Source: Algoriphagus kandeliae (lineage in GTDB: Bacteria > Bacteroidota > Bacteroidia > Cytophagales > Cyclobacteriaceae). From it: 64,000 nt of DNA. The first letter of the stretch is position 1, and every line of letters begins with the position of its first letter. A program made the position numbers and the translations under genes. The DNA lies in the NCBI RefSeq assembly GCF_004571135.1, contig NZ_SPSB01000001.1, positions 682,001-746,000 on the forward strand, given 5' to 3'. Shown piece by piece: positions 8,847 to 17,741 of the stretch. The notes beneath the pieces were generated by a model, which saw only the letters and a list, made by a program, of their open reading frames with translations, was not told the DNA's origin and ran no database searches.

Positions 8847-9278
8847 TTAGCCTTGAAAGTTGATTTTTTTGTGTGTGCCATCGCAAAAGGGTTTATTTTG
8901 ACTCCCGCCACATCGACAGAATGCTGATATTTTGTGTTGGTTCTTACTGCTTCCATCTGGAAGTTGAACTTTCAAGTTTCCATATATCATCAAGGGACCA
9001 TTAGGTATTACCTCTACAAGTTGCTCTTTAGTACTATCAGTAGTAGTTTCCTCTTTTTCTTCAAAATAGTATCCAAGGGCTCCAGAGGGGCATTTTTGAA
9101 TTTGATTTACAATTTCTTCAGTTGAAGCAGCATATTGATCAATCCAGGGCCTTCTCCTAGTGTCAAAAACTTTTCCTAGTCCTCTTACGCAATTACCCGA
9201 ATGCATGCATTTATGAGGTTCCCAAGTAATGGTGACTTCACCGTTACTGTATTCTTTTTTGATAGGTTCTTTTTCCAT
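8847..9278 (-). CDS. Iron-sulfur protein: YjdI-type domain fused to a CDGSH domain
   Basis: A 143-residue protein made of two iron-sulfur modules. Residues 9-74 match the YjdI/Fer4_19 mono-cluster domain with Cys24, Cys30 and Cys63 (the CPSGAL motif). Residues 112-140 are a CDGSH zinc-finger-like [2Fe-2S] motif with Cys121, Cys123, Cys132 and His136 (CRCGGSQNKPFCDGTH), all ligands intact. A Glu/Thr-rich linker joins them. CDGSH proteins bind redox-active or transferable [2Fe-2S] clusters; the fused form occurs in many bacteria without a settled role. It is a single gene flanked by AT-rich gaps and is divergent from rfbA. Confidence 0.88.
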   Translation of the reverse strand: MEKEPIKKEYSNGEVTITWEPHKCMHSGNCVRGLGKVFDTRRRPWIDQYAASTEEIVNQIQKCPSGALGYYFEEKEETTTDSTKEQLVEVIPNGPLMIYGNLKVQLPDGSSKNQHKISAFCRCGGSQNKPFCDGTHKKINFQG

Positions 9279-9382
9279 GGTAGTTTTCTTAATCTTTATT
9301 GATTTTAAATTAATAATAATTATCTAAGGGTTTGGATTAAATTATCCTAGCAGGTTTTTATTTTGTGGTCCTAAATTTATTT

Positions 9383-9411
9383 TTTGAAATAGCTGTCTAT
9401 TTGTAGCTTTG
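9383..9411 (+). promoter_or_regulatory. Promoter of rfbA
   Basis: TTTG at 9383-9386 and TAGCTTTG at 9404-9411, separated by 17 bases, fit the Bacteroidota sigma consensus. They lie about 50 bp before the rfbA ATG. Confidence 0.6.
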
Positions 9412-9460
9412 GTCCGGAAAATGTCACCTTATTGACTATTGTTTAAAAAAAATTAATGCG

Positions 9461-10330
9461 ATGAAAGGAATTATTTTAGCTGGAGGATCTGGAACGAGAT
9501 TGTACCCATTGACGATAGCGGTGAGTAAACAATTGATGCCTGTGTATGACAAGCCGATGATTTACTATCCGCTTTCTGTTTTAATGATGGCAGGCATTCG
9601 GGATATTTTAATTATCACCACTCCAGAAGATTCAGCGTCCTTTCAAAAGCTGTTAGGAGATGGGAGCCAAGTTGGGTGTAATTTTCAATATGCAGTTCAG
9701 CCGGCACCTGAAGGACTTGCCCAAGCATTCATTATCGGTGAAGAATTCATTGGAAATGATAAGGTAGCGCTAATTCTTGGCGATAATATTTTTTATGGTT
9801 CCGGATTGCATAAGACCTTAAAGGAGAATACAAACCCCGAAGGGGGAGTGGTTTTTGCTTATCATGTGACCGATCCTGAGCGATATGGTGTCGTAGAATT
9901 TGACGAAAACCAAAAAGCCATCAGTATTGAAGAAAAGCCAACTAACCCAAAGTCTAATTTTGCCGTACCCGGGCTTTATTTTTATGATAATCGAGTGGTT
10001 GAAATTGCAAAAAATATCAAGCCTAGTCCCAGAGGTGAATTGGAAATTACAGATGTGAATAATGCCTATTTAAAAATGGACGCCTTGCAGGTAGCTATTT
10101 TGAACCGAGGCACTGCATGGCTAGATACGGGTACGCATCAATCTCTGCTTCAAGCTGCCCAGTTTGTGGAAGTCATTGAGGAAAGGCAAGGCCTGAAAAT
10201 AGGCTGTATAGAGGAAATTGCCTACCGATCTGGTTTCATTGGGAAAGAGGAACTCCTAAAAGCTGCGGATCGCCTAGGAAAAAGTGGTTATGGAGATTAT
10301 TTAAAACGATTAGTTTCCTTAAAATACTAA
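9461..10330 (+). CDS. rfbA: Glucose-1-phosphate thymidylyltransferase
   Basis: A 289-residue nucleotidyltransferase that makes dTDP-glucose from dTTP and glucose-1-phosphate, the first step to dTDP-rhamnose and related sugars. The N-terminal signature GGSGTRLYP is at residues 8-16. The segments [26 protein letters not shown] and [10 protein letters not shown] match RfbA/RmlA closely, and the length is standard. It is alone here; rfbB, rfbC and rfbD are not adjacent. The gene ends inside a hairpin shared with the convergent ROK-family gene. Confidence 0.96.
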   Translation: MKGIILAGGSGTRLYPLTIAVSKQLMPVYDKPMIYYPLSVLMMAGIRDILIITTPEDSASFQKLLGDGSQVGCNFQYAVQPAPEGLAQAFIIGEEFIGNDKVALILGDNIFYGSGLHKTLKENTNPEGGVVFAYHVTDPERYGVVEFDENQKAISIEEKPTNPKSNFAVPGLYFYDNRVVEIAKNIKPSPRGELEITDVNNAYLKMDALQVAILNRGTAWLDTGTHQSLLQAAQFVEVIEERQGLKIGCIEEIAYRSGFIGKEELLKAADRLGKSGYGDYLKRLVSLKY

Positions 10331-10358
10331 AGACTTTTGGTTTAAATCCAAAAGTCTT
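10330..10358. terminator. Hairpin at the rfbA / ROK gene convergence
   Basis: An 11-bp perfect stem (AAGACTTTTGG / CCAAAAGTCTT) with a 7-base loop overlaps the last base of rfbA and the last codons of the opposite gene. The T tract is weak on the plus strand and better on the minus strand. Confidence 0.6.
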
Positions 10359-11016
10359 CTTCCCACATTTTGAAACCTCCTTTGAAGGCATTTTGGTTGG
10401 TTCCTAATCTGCATCCTTCAGGTAGATCTTGTAATAATTTTGAATTACCTCCACCGAGTACTATATCGTCAGGTTGTAGGGCGTCTGCAAAAATTTCTAC
10501 TACTTTTCTAACGTGTTTCTCCCAACGCTTTTGCCCATTTTTCTGCAAATAGGCTTTTCCTAAATAATTTTCGAAGGTCGATTTTTTGTAAGGAAGATGC
10601 CCCCCTTCTATAGGGATTATGGTATGGTTCATCACCATGGCTGTTCCTAGACCAGTTCCTAGACCCATAAACAGAAGCTTTTTTCCTTCATAACTCCCCA
10701 AAGCCTGCATGGCGGCATCATTGAGAATTTTAATAGGCATTCCAAATGCAGCTTCAAAGTCAAATTTGGACCAGCCAGACCCCATATTTACTGGATCATT
10801 AAGAATATTGTTATGTTTGACAACCCCAGGATATCCCATAGTAATCAGGTCATATTCCCATTCGGAGGCATGTTCCTTAACTAAAGGAACCATCTGTTCG
10901 GGCGTAAAATCAGGACCTGAAGGAATCTTTATTCGTTCGGACGCACCAGAAGCAAGGATTTTTACATTTGAACCACCAATGTCGATTACTAGGATTTTTT
11001 TTGAGGTTTTTTTCAT
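10342..11016 (-). CDS. ROK-family sugar kinase, resembling polyphosphate glucokinase
   Basis: A 224-residue protein of the ASKHA fold. The phosphate-1 motif DIGGSNVK is at residues 12-19. The putative catalytic aspartate is in ILNDAAMQALG (Asp100), and GLGTGLGTAMV is the phosphate-2 motif. The zinc-binding CxCGxxGC motif of classical ROK regulators and kinases is absent, and no DNA-binding domain is present. That pattern and the short length are closest to polyphosphate/ATP glucokinases. Substrate and phosphoryl donor are inferred, not proven. It converges tail to tail with rfbA. Confidence 0.75.
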   Translation of the reverse strand: MKKTSKKILVIDIGGSNVKILASGASERIKIPSGPDFTPEQMVPLVKEHASEWEYDLITMGYPGVVKHNNILNDPVNMGSGWSKFDFEAAFGMPIKILNDAAMQALGSYEGKKLLFMGLGTGLGTAMVMNHTIIPIEGGHLPYKKSTFENYLGKAYLQKNGQKRWEKHVRKVVEIFADALQPDDIVLGGGNSKLLQDLPEGCRLGTNQNAFKGGFKMWEEDFWI

Positions 11017-11135
11017 TCGAGTGATTATGCTTTAGGGTATAAAGCGAATTGGTATTCTATTAATACCCGAAACTAAAAAAATTAATAGAAAAAGCAGGTT
11101 TTATAGAGTGATTAAATCCTAGTAAAATTCAAAAA

Positions 11136-11753
11136 TTAAACTGCAATCAATTTAAAGTGATAATGATCATTATTTTCCCGGTTTTTTCGAATTACCTGAC
11201 TCAAATGATAAAAAGCTTCCAAGAGATTGGCATTTTCTAGCATACCTGCATAAATGGCCTTGTAGCCAATCAATTCTATTAATCGTTTGACTTGTTTTTT
11301 GTGATCTAAAGAGTTACCACAGAAGTAAGTTTCTTTTACAAAACCCAGGACGTCTTCTTCAGGATAATCTAAGCCAAGGTTATTAAAAGCTTTAAATAAT
11401 ACCGCTTTTGGAATTGCTTTTTGAATCCTTAGGGTATTTGAGTTAGTTAAGTCTTGACTATTCAATTGATTGGTGCAATCGATAATAATTTTATCATCCA
11501 GGTCAACGCTTTGTAGGCTTTCACAGATAGCCGGTAAATATTGATCATCACTGCAGATCAAAACGAAATCCGATTGGATGATGGCTGATTCATAAGGGCA
11601 GAGTCGATTGTAAAATCTATTGAGGATTTTCCATTCGGGAAGCTCGGTATCAAAATCACTTCTTACTCCGAAGACTACATCTACACCAGCTTCCATAAAT
11701 TTCTTACCGAGGGTTTTACCTAGGTTGGTTCCGCCTAATATTCCGACTTTCAT
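11136..11753 (-). CDS. NADP-binding oxidoreductase, F420/NADP reductase-like
   Basis: A 205-residue protein with an N-terminal Rossmann motif GILGGTNLGKTLG (residues 4-16) and the dinucleotide-binding strand VVFGVRS. The region up to about residue 100 resembles the NADP-binding domain of F420-dependent NADP reductases and related proteins (PF03807). The KAFNNLG segment near residue 140 is also typical of that group. Bacteroidota lack coenzyme F420, so the actual substrate is unknown. The 274-bp region upstream is AT-rich and contains interlocked inverted repeats. Confidence 0.7.
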   Translation of the reverse strand: MKVGILGGTNLGKTLGKKFMEAGVDVVFGVRSDFDTELPEWKILNRFYNRLCPYESAIIQSDFVLICSDDQYLPAICESLQSVDLDDKIIIDCTNQLNSQDLTNSNTLRIQKAIPKAVLFKAFNNLGLDYPEEDVLGFVKETYFCGNSLDHKKQVKRLIELIGYKAIYAGMLENANLLEAFYHLSQVIRKNRENNDHYHFKLIAV

Positions 11754-11884
11754 AAGTTTTAATTTAAGGGTAGAAAAACTCGAAAACTACTTGATTATCA
11801 GACGAAAGCTATTGTAATTTTTGATTATTGCAAAATTAAATTTTGAAAATTAGGCGTTTATAATGTACAAACCAAAATAATCTA

Positions 11885-11934
11885 TTTCAACTTCAATTTT
11901 CATAAGTTGAATTCAAGTTGAAAAAATGAAAATT
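11885..11934. repeat. Interlocked inverted repeats upstream of the F420-reductase-like gene
   Basis: Two perfect 9-bp inverted repeats interleave: TTTCAACTT at 11885-11893 with AAGTTGAAA at 11915-11923, and AATTTTCAT at 11895-11903 with ATGAAAATT at 11926-11934. The order (arm A, arm B, A', B') is that of a pseudoknot. A TTGAATTCAA palindrome (11907-11916) lies between. The region is AT-rich, so chance similarity must be allowed for. Confidence 0.4.
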
Positions 11935-12027
11935 AAACTCTAGTTGCTTGAAAATCAGTAAAAAAAGGTATTTGATTAAAACTTTTGAATTAATAAATCG
12001 AGAAAAAATATGTGAAGTTTTTAAGGT

Positions 12028-13410
12028 TTACTTTCCGATACAGAACTTCGAAAAGATGTTTGCCAACAAATCATCAGTTGTAATTTCACCTGTGATCTCA
12101 CCCAAGAAATAGAGAGACCTTCGAATATCCATTGCCAAAAAATCATTTGTTACCTGATTATCCAATCCTCCTAGAACTTCCAATAAAGATTCTCGAGTTT
12201 TAGTCAGGCTATCATAATGTCGAATATTAGTAACGACGGTGTTTCCTGTTTTGAATTTGTCTAGATTGACCAACTCCAGAATTTTGGTTTTTAATCCATC
12301 CAAATTCTCTTTTTTCCCAGCAGAAATAAAGATGGTATCAGGATGTTTTTCCTTTAATTCCTTCACCAATTCCGGATCCGCTTTATCAATCTTATTAGCC
12401 ACTTTCAAATAAGGAACACCCAAATTTTCGAGTTTATTGATATCCCGGTTGATTTCTACCAAATCGGTATCACTCAAATCAAACAAATAGAGAATCAGGG
12501 AAGCCGTTTTCATTTTTTCCTGGGTCCGGCTAACTCCTATAGCTTCAATGGTATCGGTAGTTTCCCGTAGTCCAGCGGTATCAATAAAGCGAAAAATAAC
12601 TCCTCCAATGTTGATTTCGTCTTCTATAAAATCTCGAGTAGTTCCAGCAATATCCGAAACGATTGCTTTTTCCTCATTGAGAAGTGCATTCAAGAGAGTG
12701 GATTTTCCAGCATTAGGTTTCCCTGCAATGACGGTAGGGACTCCATTTTTAATAACATTTCCAAGGTCAAAACTTAGAATCAATTCTTCCACAGCCCGAA
12801 GCAGTTTTTCTACCAAAACCCTTAAATCATCCCGGCTGGCAAATTCTACATCTTCCTCTGTAAAGTCCAACTCTAATTCAATTAAGGAGGCAAAATGGAT
12901 CAATTGAGCCCGGAGCTCCTGAATTTCTGAGGAAAACCCACCACGCATTTGATTGAGTGCAGCCGCATGGGATGCTTCCGAATCTGCATGAATCAAATCC
13001 GCTACAGCCTCTGCTTGGGCCAAATCAAATTGTCCATTTAAAAAAGCTCTTTGAGTAAACTCTCCAGGCTTTGCAGGTCGTGCTCCTTTTTTGATCAAAA
13101 GTCGAATTACCTGATTGATAATGTAGGAGGAGCCATGGGTAGAAATTTCCACTACATTTTCTTTTGTAAAGGACTTGGGAGCAATAAAAATCGAAACAAG
13201 CACTTCATCGATGATTCGATCACCGTCACGGATTGTTCCAAAGTGGATAGTGTGACTCTGTTGTTTTTCAAGGTCTTTTCCGAAAAAAACCTGATTGGTT
13301 AATCGGATGGCATCTTTTCCAGAAAGACGAATAACAGCAATGGCTCCTACGCCCTGCGGAGTTGCCAATGCGACAATGGTATCCTGCTGTTCAGCTAAAG
13401 AAAAACTCAT
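12028..13410 (-). CDS. mnmE: tRNA modification GTPase MnmE
   Basis: A 460-residue GTPase that, with MnmG, adds the carboxymethylaminomethyl group to wobble U34. The N-terminal folate-binding domain starts [22 protein letters not shown]. The G domain has GKPNAGKST at residues 230-238, DTAG at 277-280 and NKID near 341. The C-terminus ends in the invariant CIGK, whose Cys is catalytic. The start overlaps the stop codon of the thioredoxin-like gene (ATGA), so it is the last gene of the metal-transport operon. That linkage is unusual but both neighbours are intact. Confidence 0.97.
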   Translation of the reverse strand: MSFSLAEQQDTIVALATPQGVGAIAVIRLSGKDAIRLTNQVFFGKDLEKQQSHTIHFGTIRDGDRIIDEVLVSIFIAPKSFTKENVVEISTHGSSYIINQVIRLLIKKGARPAKPGEFTQRAFLNGQFDLAQAEAVADLIHADSEASHAAALNQMRGGFSSEIQELRAQLIHFASLIELELDFTEEDVEFASRDDLRVLVEKLLRAVEELILSFDLGNVIKNGVPTVIAGKPNAGKSTLLNALLNEEKAIVSDIAGTTRDFIEDEINIGGVIFRFIDTAGLRETTDTIEAIGVSRTQEKMKTASLILYLFDLSDTDLVEINRDINKLENLGVPYLKVANKIDKADPELVKELKEKHPDTIFISAGKKENLDGLKTKILELVNLDKFKTGNTVVTNIRHYDSLTKTRESLLEVLGGLDNQVTNDFLAMDIRRSLYFLGEITGEITTDDLLANIFSKFCIGK

Positions 13411-13862
13411 GGTTTAGGGCGGAAGGCCTTTTCAATCAATTCATTGAGACCTGCAAGAAAAGCATCAGGTTCTCTATAGCCTGGAAGTTGAGCTATGTTT
13501 TGAAGCTTTGGTTCGATGACCACAAAATTTGGATAAGAGCGTACGCGCATAGCAGCTGCCATTTGTGCTTCGCTAAATTTCTTTCCCATAAAATCAAAAG
13601 TGCGTTGTGTATCCTCAGCATTAAGCTTTACTGCGTAAAAATTCGAATTGATGTATTCGATCACTTTCGGGTCAGTGAATGTTTCTGCATCCATTTTTTT
13701 ACACCATCCACACCAATCGGTATAGACATCCACCAAGAGCATTTTGGGGTTGGATTGATTCGCAGCCACTGCTTCTTCAAACTTCAACCAGGTGATTTTA
13801 TCTTGGGAATATCCTGTAAATGCAAGGAATAGAAATCCGAAAAGGAGGAATAATTTTTTCAT
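13407..13862 (-). CDS. Exported thioredoxin-like protein
   Basis: A 151-residue protein with a signal peptide (about residues 1-19, ending GYSQ). The thioredoxin-type active site WCGWC has Cys51 and Cys54, in the sequence [19 protein letters not shown] typical of Thioredoxin_7/DUF255-like proteins. It should reduce or exchange disulfides in the periplasm. I chose the ATG at 13862 over one 27 bases upstream, because it gives a clean signal peptide and begins 2 bp after the preceding permease stop. Its stop overlaps the mnmE start. It could maintain thiols of the metal-binding lipoprotein or permease, but that is only inferred from position. Confidence 0.85.
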   Translation of the reverse strand: MKKLFLLFGFLFLAFTGYSQDKITWLKFEEAVAANQSNPKMLLVDVYTDWCGWCKKMDAETFTDPKVIEYINSNFYAVKLNAEDTQRTFDFMGKKFSEAQMAAAMRVRSYPNFVVIEPKLQNIAQLPGYREPDAFLAGLNELIEKAFRPKP

Positions 13863-13863
13863 A

Positions 13864-14763
13864 CTACGAACTAAACGCCTTTGCTTCATTTTGGGTTCCG
13901 AAATTTATTTTGGAGCGATATCGAGTAAATCCAACTGATGCAAAGAAAATAATTCCTGCGACAGTTACCATCATGCCCGCAATGGATGAGTCCAATAAGT
14001 AGGCCAAATAATAACCAAGCAGGGATACCATGACCCCAATAATCAATGTCAACTTAATTAAATGACGGAGTTGCCGGGTCCAAAGAAAGGCCGTGGCTGG
14101 TGGAACAACCAATAGTGCAACAACCAAAATAGCACCAACAGCCTCAAAGCTACTAACGGTTGTATAGGACACCATACTCATCAAACCCAAGTTGATCGCA
14201 GATGCAGGAATACCAATCACCACGCCAAATTTTTCATCAAAACTAGTCAGCTTCAATTCCTTATAGAATAAGGTGATAAAAGCCAAAACCAAAGTCAGGT
14301 TCAAGATTGCCAACCACATGATTCGAGGTCCAAGATTATTTCCTGCATCAGTAATCCACAAATCTATTGGCAGATAGGCAATTTCTCCATAAAGAACACA
14401 TTCTTGGTCGAGATCAACTCGATAGGCGAATGCACTGATTAAAATAATTCCTATAGCGAAAAGGAGGGTGAAAGTTATCCCAATGGATGCATCTAATTGA
14501 ACTCGCGCTTTTTTTCGGAGCCAATCGATCATTAAGGTGGCAAGTATTCCCAAAATTCCAGCTCCAATGATAACTTCCAGACCTCTCTGTGTCCCTGATA
14601 CCAAAAAGCCAATCACAATTCCGGGTAGTACGGCATGAGAAATAGCATCACCAGTCATAGCCATTTTTCGAAGCATCATAAAGACTCCCAACAAACCACA
14701 AGAAATTGCAATTAGTGAAGCGGTGAATATGATTAGAAATGCGTTTTGGTCAAATGTCATCAT
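13864..14763 (-). CDS. Metal ABC transporter permease (MntB/ZnuB family)
   Basis: A 299-residue inner-membrane protein of the ABC-3 permease family that moves Mn, Zn or Fe. It has about eight hydrophobic segments, including the conserved GDAISHAVLPGIVIGF near residue 40 and the SYTTVSSFEAVGAILVVALLVVPPATAFL region near 205-235. It overlaps the upstream fused permease gene by 14 bp, so translation is likely coupled. It is the second permease of the operon and lacks the regulator-like tail of the first. Metal specificity is not readable from the sequence. Confidence 0.92.
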   Translation of the reverse strand: MMTFDQNAFLIIFTASLIAISCGLLGVFMMLRKMAMTGDAISHAVLPGIVIGFLVSGTQRGLEVIIGAGILGILATLMIDWLRKKARVQLDASIGITFTLLFAIGIILISAFAYRVDLDQECVLYGEIAYLPIDLWITDAGNNLGPRIMWLAILNLTLVLAFITLFYKELKLTSFDEKFGVVIGIPASAINLGLMSMVSYTTVSSFEAVGAILVVALLVVPPATAFLWTRQLRHLIKLTLIIGVMVSLLGYYLAYLLDSSIAGMMVTVAGIIFFASVGFTRYRSKINFGTQNEAKAFSS

Positions 14764-16042
14764 GATCTCTTGGGATTGTTTCCTGATGGGGATCTAGGCG
14801 TGGATAATTCAGCCTATTTTCTAATAAAGCTTCAAGCTCGGGAGTCAATAAATGTTCTAACTTTTCAGCTGATTCATGGACGTGGTCTGGAGCAATGTTC
14901 ATGTATTCATTAAGATAAAGCTCCCATAAACGATGGAGTCTCACTATACGTTTTGCCTCCATTTTTCCGGGTTTAGTCAGTTTTATAAGATTTTGATTTA
15001 TAAATAATTGACCTTCTCTTTCTAATTCTTTAATTGATTTATTAATTGACTTCTTTTGATTTGGGTAAAGTTGAGTTAGCTCTTCAAAAGACAAAGCATG
15101 TCTTCCCAATTCTTCAGCTTTGTATACGCTTTTCAAAACATGATCCCGCTGCGTTTTGTCTATGTATTTCTTACGGTGAAAAAAGCGGTAAAGAATGCCT
15201 TTTTTGGGAGCAAACAGAAAGGAGAGAAGTGCTATAAATGAAAGGATCACCACCACCCAAGGGCCTGTTGGCATTTGTGGAAGTGTATAGGAAACATAGG
15301 TTCCAAATATTCCGGAGATGATTGCAAATACTGCTGCCAAAACCAAAAGTGTTTTCAAACGGTCGGTCCAAAATCTTGCAGCTGCTCCAGGGGTAATTAG
15401 CAAAGCAGCCATTAACACAACTCCAATAGCTTGAATCCCGATAACCACGGCAAGGATGATAAGAATGTTAAACACTAATCGGATCTGATGCATAGGAAGT
15501 CCCAAAGCTTTTCCGAAATCAGGATTAAAAACCAATAATTGGAATTCTTTAAGCATGAAGACCAAAACGCCTATGATACCTAAGGATAAGCCTCCATAGA
15601 TCCAAAGATCTCGCTCTACGATACCAATCGCATTTCCAAAAATGAATTGATTTAGACCCGCCATTTCTGGATTCCCACTCTTTTGAATAATGGTCAAAAA
15701 GACTATGCCCACTCCAAAAAATACAGATAAAACAACCGCAATAATGGAATCCTCGCTAAGTTTTGTATTGTCTTTTAGCCAGGAGGTCAGATAGGTAGCA
15801 AGCCCTCCCGATGCTATTGCACCCCCAACAATGAAGAAAGGGTTTTTTTCGCCTGCCAACATAAATCCCAAACAGATTCCCGGAAGGATGGCATGAGAGA
15901 TCGCATCTCCCAGCAAAGCTTTGTTATCCAAAAAGCTAAAAGTACCGACAAAGGCGGATCCAATCCCAAGCAGGGTTATTCCCAAAACCACAAAGGCTAT
16001 GGAGGCATCCTGAAAAGAAAAGAAGTAGAGAAAATCTTCCAT
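14750..16042 (-). CDS. Metal ABC transporter permease fused to a DtxR/MntR-like domain
   Basis: A 430-residue protein. Residues about 1-290 form an ABC-3 metal permease with DAISHAILPGICLGF near residue 45. Residues about 298-430 are cytoplasmic and resemble a DtxR-family regulator: a winged-helix-like segment (DHVLKSVYKAEELG to KLTKPG) and a dimerisation/metal-binding part with VRLHRLWELYLNEY, DHVHESAEKLEHLL and YPRLDPHQETIPRD. The same motifs appear in the separate regulator encoded first in this operon. Candidate metal-ligand residues (His in LHRLWE, His-Glu in VHES, the terminal EH) are kept. The extra domain may sense cytosolic metal and gate transport, or bind DNA from the membrane; both are inference. 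Confidence 0.88.
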   Translation of the reverse strand: MEDFLYFFSFQDASIAFVVLGITLLGIGSAFVGTFSFLDNKALLGDAISHAILPGICLGFMLAGEKNPFFIVGGAIASGGLATYLTSWLKDNTKLSEDSIIAVVLSVFFGVGIVFLTIIQKSGNPEMAGLNQFIFGNAIGIVERDLWIYGGLSLGIIGVLVFMLKEFQLLVFNPDFGKALGLPMHQIRLVFNILIILAVVIGIQAIGVVLMAALLITPGAAARFWTDRLKTLLVLAAVFAIISGIFGTYVSYTLPQMPTGPWVVVILSFIALLSFLFAPKKGILYRFFHRKKYIDKTQRDHVLKSVYKAEELGRHALSFEELTQLYPNQKKSINKSIKELEREGQLFINQNLIKLTKPGKMEAKRIVRLHRLWELYLNEYMNIAPDHVHESAEKLEHLLTPELEALLENRLNYPRLDPHQETIPRDHDDI

Positions 16043-16830
16043 TAGTCTTTGAGGGGATTGAATTCTTTCTGACGAATGAGCTCGGATACTTTAGAAAGTA
16101 AATTCAACTTTCCACCATAGGTCTTCCTTAACAATTCTTCTGTTACGACCTCATTTTTGGGTCCAGAAGCTACCAAGTGAAGATTTAACATGATAAACCA
16201 ATCGAAATAATTTACAGCCGAATAGATATCATGATGCACTACGATTACTGTTTTTCCACTTTGACTCATCTCCTGAAGCAAGTTGAAAATCGCCGTTTCA
16301 GTGTTCATATCAACCCCAGCAAAAGGTTCGTCCATCAAATACAAATCAGCCTCTTGGGCTAAAGCCCGCGCTATAAATACCCGTTGTTGCTGCCCCCCTG
16401 ATAGTTCGGAAATTTGCCGATGAACGTAAGCGGTCATTCCTACTTTTTCAAGACAGGAGAGGGCCAATTCTTTTTCTTTTTTCCCCGGTCTTTTAAAGAG
16501 TCCTAGTTTACCATACGTCCCCATCAAAACTACATCTAAAACAGAGGCAGGAAAATTCCAGTCCACAGATTCCCGTTGAGGTACATAGCTTATTTTGTTC
16601 CGAACATTATCCAAGTCCTGATCAAAAATCTTTACATACCCACTGCTTGGTTGGATCAATCCCATGATAGCTTTTATTAGCGTGGATTTTCCGGCACCAT
16701 TCGGTCCAAGGATTCCTATCAGTTTTCCAGCAGGTAAACTGAAATCCACATTCCATAATACAGGGCTTTGGTCATAGCTGACCGTCAAATCGTGGATTTC
16801 CAAAATTGGGTTCTCTATATGCTTAATCAT
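16042..16830 (-). CDS. Metal ABC transporter ATP-binding protein
   Basis: A 262-residue ATPase that powers the two permeases next to it. Walker A GPNGAGKST is at residues 42-50, the signature LSGGQQQR at 143-150, and Walker B DLYLMDEP at about 162-169, followed by the switch His in VVHHD. It resembles MntA/ZnuC/SitB subunits. The stop overlaps the fused-permease start by one base, and the start overlaps the end of the binding-protein gene (ATGA). The order binding protein, ATPase, permease, permease is the classic cluster for Mn/Zn/Fe uptake. Confidence 0.94.
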   Translation of the reverse strand: MIKHIENPILEIHDLTVSYDQSPVLWNVDFSLPAGKLIGILGPNGAGKSTLIKAIMGLIQPSSGYVKIFDQDLDNVRNKISYVPQRESVDWNFPASVLDVVLMGTYGKLGLFKRPGKKEKELALSCLEKVGMTAYVHRQISELSGGQQQRVFIARALAQEADLYLMDEPFAGVDMNTETAIFNLLQEMSQSGKTVIVVHHDIYSAVNYFDWFIMLNLHLVASGPKNEVVTEELLRKTYGGKLNLLSKVSELIRQKEFNPLKD

Positions 16831-17741
16831 GGTAAAAGGGCTTGGTGTATGGTATTGAGGTTGGTTTGGACCATTCCGATGTAGGTCCCCGCTTCCGTAT
16901 TGGGAGCATCTAGGCTATCCGTAAATAAAGGGCCTGCTAATTGGATGGGGTGATTGCGCTTTTCACAGGCCTGAACCAAAGCATTCAGAGCTCTAGGAGA
17001 AATGGTCTGCTCGGCAAAAACAGCTTTAATATTTCGATCGATAATGAATTGAACCAAGTTACCCAAATCTCTTAATCCGGGTTCGCTAAGTGTGGAAAGA
17101 CCTTGCAGACCTCTTACTTCGATATCATAGGCTTTTCCAAAATAAGCAAAGGCATCATGCGCTGTAACCAAGGCTTGTCCAGATGAAACCAATTCTCCAG
17201 TTACTTTATCAGCATAGGCATTCAACGCTTGGAGTTGTATTTGGTAAGCTTTCCAATTTTCTCGGATTTGCTTTTCCCATTCCGGTTTCCATTTGATTAA
17301 TTTTTCTACGGTGTTATCAAGAGCCATTTCCCAAAGTTGAACATCAAACCAAATGTGGGGGTCCACACTGTGAGCTTCAGGGCCTGATCGAAGCAATTTA
17401 CTTTCAGGTAAGTCCTCAGACATATTGATGAGATTTTGACTATAAGCCAACTTTTCAAAAATTTCGGTCATTTTCCCCTCTAGAAATAGACCATGGTAAA
17501 CAACTAAATTGGCGTTGGTCAATAGATCCAAATCTCGTACGGATGCCTTATACAAATGAGGATCTACGCCTGCAGGCATCAGCGGTTGTACATCAGCTAA
17601 ATCTCCCACAATCTCAGAAATAGCATCAGCCAAGATGCTTGTGGTGGCTACAATCATGGGTTTCTCTCTCGTATCGGGAGAAGATTTTTTACAAGAAAAA
17701 AGCCCAAGGATTAAAAATATGACCAGAACAATCTTTCTCAT
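16827..17741 (-). CDS. Metal-binding lipoprotein of the ABC transporter (cluster A-I)
   Basis: A 304-residue periplasmic binding lipoprotein of the ZnuA/MntC/TroA family. The lipid-anchored Cys is residue 17 (GLFSC), followed by KK. Ligand residues visible for the metal site are His62 (GVDPHLYK), His129 (SVDPHIW), Glu in AEQTIS (about 242) and Asp in FTDSLD (about 272), a His2-Glu-Asp set more often seen in Mn or Fe than in Zn binders. No His-rich loop, typical of Zn-specific ZnuA, is present. It overlaps the regulator stop and the ATPase start by 4 bp each. Confidence 0.92.
   Translation of the reverse strand: MRKIVLVIFLILGLFSCKKSSPDTREKPMIVATTSILADAISEIVGDLADVQPLMPAGVDPHLYKASVRDLDLLTNANLVVYHGLFLEGKMTEIFEKLAYSQNLINMSEDLPESKLLRSGPEAHSVDPHIWFDVQLWEMALDNTVEKLIKWKPEWEKQIRENWKAYQIQLQALNAYADKVTGELVSSGQALVTAHDAFAYFGKAYDIEVRGLQGLSTLSEPGLRDLGNLVQFIIDRNIKAVFAEQTISPRALNALVQACEKRNHPIQLAGPLFTDSLDAPNTEAGTYIGMVQTNLNTIHQALLP

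Noticed and set aside
12548-12907. 119-codon open frame opposite mnmE
   Set aside because: It is the antisense shadow of the conserved GTPase domain, low in complexity (Ser/Thr/Lys), without family match.
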